Shown here: positions 4,070-6,182 of the stretch, piece by piece
How positions within the stretch are numbered: the first letter of the stretch is position 1
Layout of the letters: the number at the start of each line of letters is the position of its first letter
NCBI GenBank assembly: GCA_023405705.1
Contig: JAEXXR010000358.1
Location: 1 to 6,182 of the forward strand
Direction: 5' to 3'
Source: Actinomycetes bacterium
GTDB taxonomy: Bacteria; Actinomycetota; Thermoleophilia; Solirubrobacterales; Solirubrobacteraceae
Length of the DNA stretch: 6,182 nucleotides
Program-made: the position numbers and the translations under genes
The notes under the pieces: generated by a model
What the model was told of the DNA's origin: nothing
The model's input: the letters and a program-made list of their open reading frames with translations, nothing else
The model's database searches: none

Positions 4070-6082
4070 ATGAGCGAGGACGCCCCGAGACCCAGCCACC
4101 GGCTTGCCGAGAAGGACCGTCCGTGGATGATGCGGACGTACGCCGGCCACTCCACCGCCGCGAAGTCGAACGAGCTGTACCGCCGCAACCTGGCCAAGGG
4201 CCAGACCGGCCTCTCGATCGCCTTCGACCTGCCGACGCAGACCGGCTACGACGCCGACGACGAGCTGGCCCGCGGCGAGGTCGGCAAGGTCGGCGTCCCG
4301 GTCGCGCACAAGGGCGACATGCGCGCGCTGCTCGACGGCATCCCGCTCGACAAGATGAACACGTCGATGACGATCAACGCGACGGCCGCCTGGCTGCTCG
4401 CGCTCTACATCGTCACCGCCGAGGGCCAGGGCGTCGAGCAGTCCCAGCTCCAGGGCACGACGCAGAACGACATCATCAAGGAGTACCTGTCGCGCGGCAC
4501 GTACGCCTTCCCGCCGGCCCCCTCGATGCGGCTGATCGCCGACATGGTCGCGTACACCGTCGAGGAGGTTCCGAAGTGGAACCCGATCAACATCTGCTCC
4601 TACCACCTGCAGGAGGCCGGCGCGACGCCGGTGCAGGAGATCGCCTACGCGATGAGCACCGCGATCGCCGTCCTCGACGAGGTCAGAGCGCGGGTGCCGC
4701 AGGAGCTGATGGGCAGAGTCTTCAGCCGCATCTCGTTCTTCGTCAACGCCGGCGTCCGCTTCATCGAGGAGCACGCGAAGCTGCGCGCGATGGGGCAGCT
4801 GTGGGACCAGCTCGGCCGTGAGCGCTACGGCGTCGAGGACCCCAAGCAGCGCCGCTTCCGCTACGGCGTGCAGGTCAACTCGCTCGGCCTGACCGAGGCG
4901 CAGCCGGAGAACAACGTCCAGCGGATCGTGCTGGAGGCGCTGGCCGTGACGCTCGGCCGCGACGCGCGCGCCCGCGCGCTCCAGCTGCCGGCCTGGAACG
5001 AGGCGCTCGGCCTGCCGCGGCCGTGGGACCAGCAGTGGGCGCTGCGCCTGCAGCAGGTGCTCGCCTTCGAGACCGACCTGCTCGAGTACCCGGACATCTT
5101 CGAGGGCTCCGTCGTGATGGACGGCCTCGTCGCCGAGCTGCTTGAGGGCGCCCGCGCCGAGATGGCGATCGTCGCCGAGCACGGCGGCGCGGTAGAGGCC
5201 GTCCCGTACATGAAGGCGGCGCTGGTCGAGTCCCACCGCGAGCGGATCCGCCGGATCGAGTCGGGCGAGCTGAAGGTGATCGGCCAGAACGTCTTCACCG
5301 AGACCGAGCCCTCCCCGCTGACGGCCGACGGCGACGGCGGCATCATGACCGTCGACCCCGAGGTCGAGCAGCACCAGCGCGAGGCGGTCGCCGCGTGGCG
5401 CTCCTCGCGGGACCAGGCCGCCGTCGACGCGGCGCTCGCCGAGGTCGCGCGGGTCGCCGGCGGCGACGAGAACATCATGCCCGCGACGATCGCCGCCGCC
5501 CGCGCGGGCGCGACGACCGGCGAGTGGGCGCAGACGCTGCGCGAGGCGTTCGGCCAGTACCGCGGGCCGACCGGCGTCGGCGAGGCGGCCGGCGCGGGCG
5601 TCGGCGACGACGCCGCGCTGGAGCAGATCCGTGACGAGGTCGAGCGCGTCTCCGAGGGCCTCGGCCGCCGGCTGAAGATCCTCGTCGGCAAGCCGGGCCT
5701 CGACGGCCACTCCAACGGCGCCGAGCAGATCGCCGTCGCCGCGCGCGACGCCGGCATGGAGGTCGTCTACGAGGGCATCCGCCTGACGCCGTCGCAGATC
5801 GCCTCCTCCGCGCTGCAGGAGGGCGTCCACGTCGTCGGCCTCTCGATCCTGTCGGGCTCCCACCGCGAGCTGATCCCGTCGGTGCTGGAGGCGCTGCGCG
5901 AGGCCGGCGCGGGCGACGTGCCGGTCGTCGTCGGCGGGATCATCCCACCGGCCGACGAGAAGGCGCTGCGCGAGGCCGGGGTCGCGGCGGTCTACACGCC
6001 GAAGGACTTCAACATCACGCAGATCATGCGCGACATCGTCGCGCTGGTCGCGGAGCGCAATGGCGTCGCCGCGGGCGCGTAG
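4070..6082 (+). CDS. meaA: Coenzyme B12-dependent ethylmalonyl-CoA mutase (Ecm/MeaA type)
   Basis: The 670-residue protein is a single-chain B12-dependent acyl-CoA mutase: a substrate-binding TIM barrel (about 18-495), a variable linker (about 500-520, rich in Gly/Ala) and a C-terminal cobalamin domain (about 534-665). The latter carries KPGLDGHSNG (541-550) with H547 as the cobalt ligand, SIL (592-594) and GG (622-623). Residues equivalent to Propionibacterium methylmalonyl-CoA mutase Tyr89, Arg207 and the Tyr243-His244 pair are Y24, R154 and Y178-H179. It differs from methylmalonyl-CoA mutase in signatures such as YAGHST and FDLPTQTGYD, which match ethylmalonyl-CoA mutase (Ecm/MeaA) from memory of the Rhodobacter protein. 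Ecm converts (2R)-ethylmalonyl-CoA to (2S)-methylsuccinyl-CoA in the ethylmalonyl-CoA pathway of acetyl-CoA assimilation. There is no G-protein domain as in IcmF. No crotonyl-CoA carboxylase/reductase gene is within view. The family call is very sure; ethylmalonyl- rather than methylmalonyl-CoA as substrate is likely but inferred. Start ATG 4070 is supported by TACACT 7 bases upstream. Confidence 0.93.
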   Translation: MSEDAPRPSHRLAEKDRPWMMRTYAGHSTAAKSNELYRRNLAKGQTGLSIAFDLPTQTGYDADDELARGEVGKVGVPVAHKGDMRALLDGIPLDKMNTSMTINATAAWLLALYIVTAEGQGVEQSQLQGTTQNDIIKEYLSRGTYAFPPAPSMRLIADMVAYTVEEVPKWNPINICSYHLQEAGATPVQEIAYAMSTAIAVLDEVRARVPQELMGRVFSRISFFVNAGVRFIEEHAKLRAMGQLWDQLGRERYGVEDPKQRRFRYGVQVNSLGLTEAQPENNVQRIVLEALAVTLGRDARARALQLPAWNEALGLPRPWDQQWALRLQQVLAFETDLLEYPDIFEGSVVMDGLVAELLEGARAEMAIVAEHGGAVEAVPYMKAALVESHRERIRRIESGELKVIGQNVFTETEPSPLTADGDGGIMTVDPEVEQHQREAVAAWRSSRDQAAVDAALAEVARVAGGDENIMPATIAAARAGATTGEWAQTLREAFGQYRGPTGVGEAAGAGVGDDAALEQIRDEVERVSEGLGRRLKILVGKPGLDGHSNGAEQIAVAARDAGMEVVYEGIRLTPSQIASSALQEGVHVVGLSILSGSHRELIPSVLEALREAGAGDVPVVVGGIIPPADEKALREAGVAAVYTPKDFNITQIMRDIVALVAERNGVAAGA

Positions 6083-6107
6083 CGCGACCCCCGCCGTGAC
6101 CTGCGTG

Positions 6108-6142
6108 GCCCGGCCGGCCGGCGGCGCCGCGGGCTGCCGGGC
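6108..6142 (+). terminator. GC-rich hairpin after the mutase gene, weak terminator candidate
   Basis: GCCCGG (6108-6113) can pair with CCGGGC (6137-6142), and GCGGCGCCGC (6121-6130) between them is a perfect 10-base palindrome. The element starts 25 bases after the mutase stop codon and precedes the next gene's candidate -10. There is no T-run, and such GC-rich DNA forms stems easily by chance, so this is only a suggestion. Confidence 0.22.
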
Positions 6143-6149
6143 TCGCCGC

Positions 6150-6155
6150 TAGCCT
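6150..6155 (+). promoter_or_regulatory. Candidate -10 element of the next gene, leaderless
   Basis: TAGCCT fits TANNNT and is followed by 8 bases and an ATG at 6164. The intervening bases GCGGCGCG contain no Shine-Dalgarno sequence. The arrangement copies that of the other genes in the window, which is the main reason to trust both the promoter and the start codon. Confidence 0.4.
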
Positions 6156-6163
6156 GCGGCGCG

Positions 6164-6182
6164 ATGGCCGATCCCGCTGCAC
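6164..6182 (+). CDS. Start of an unidentified downstream gene (cut by window edge)
   Basis: Only six codons are visible, ATG onward encoding MADPAA, before the window ends. The call rests on the TAGCCT box 8 bases upstream, the position 81 bases after the mutase stop codon, and the same strand as the mutase. Nothing can be said about function. If the box is a promoter, the gene has its own transcript rather than depending on read-through from the mutase. Confidence 0.45.

Noticed and set aside
3199..4821. Plus-strand 540-codon frame across the hydrolase and mutase starts
   Set aside because: It is a shadow: Arg/Gly/Asp-rich, no domain pattern, and it overlaps two complete conserved genes.
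3113..5863. Long minus-strand open frame continuous with clpS, running antisense through the mutase gene
   Set aside because: It is kept open only by high GC content; the residues upstream of the clpS ATG are Arg/Ala/Asp-rich low-complexity, and they overlap the well-conserved hydrolase and mutase in other frames.

Overview
The window looks like chromosomal DNA of a very GC-rich actinobacterium. The strong G/C bias at third codon positions, the exported RTX-like protein with a CGDGRDTV-type motif, and the PucR-style regulator together suggest the class Thermoleophilia (Conexibacter/Solirubrobacter-like). That placement is a judgement from style and was not tested by any search. There is no mobile element, CRISPR array, tRNA or rRNA, and no gene-free stretch longer than about 170 bases. 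The content is mostly lipid and acyl-CoA metabolism plus protein quality control.

Layout. (1) Positions 1-436, minus strand: N-terminal 145 codons of a PucR/CdaR-type regulator, cut by the window edge. (2) Positions 437-521: a short divergent control region with a perfect 8-bp-arm inverted repeat in an AT-rich island. (3) Positions 522-1433, plus: a complete membrane fatty acyl desaturase with all three histidine boxes. (4) Positions 1434-1599: non-coding, with a 17-bp-stem hairpin. (5) Positions 1600-2751, plus: an exported protein with five consecutive RTX-like nonapeptides, then a short convergent gap. (6) Minus strand: a metallo-beta-lactamase-fold hydrolase (3124-3999) followed 11 bases later by clpS (2825-3112), an apparent two-gene operon. 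(7) Positions 4000-4069: divergent promoter region. (8) Positions 4070-6082, plus: a coenzyme B12-dependent acyl-CoA mutase closest to ethylmalonyl-CoA mutase/MeaA. (9) From 6164, plus: the first codons of a further gene.

How the parts may work together. The regulator and desaturase are divergent and share a palindrome, so the regulator plausibly controls membrane-lipid desaturation. The mutase points to the ethylmalonyl-CoA pathway, but its usual partner crotonyl-CoA carboxylase/reductase is not in view. ClpS would deliver N-degron substrates to the Clp protease; the hydrolase's substrate is unknown.

The most notable pattern is regulatory. Five of the seven gene starts have TANNNT exactly 7-8 bases before ATG, a sixth nearly does, and two of the five cannot be Shine-Dalgarno sites. 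This is what leaderless transcription would look like. I did not find convincing evidence of an entirely new biological system.
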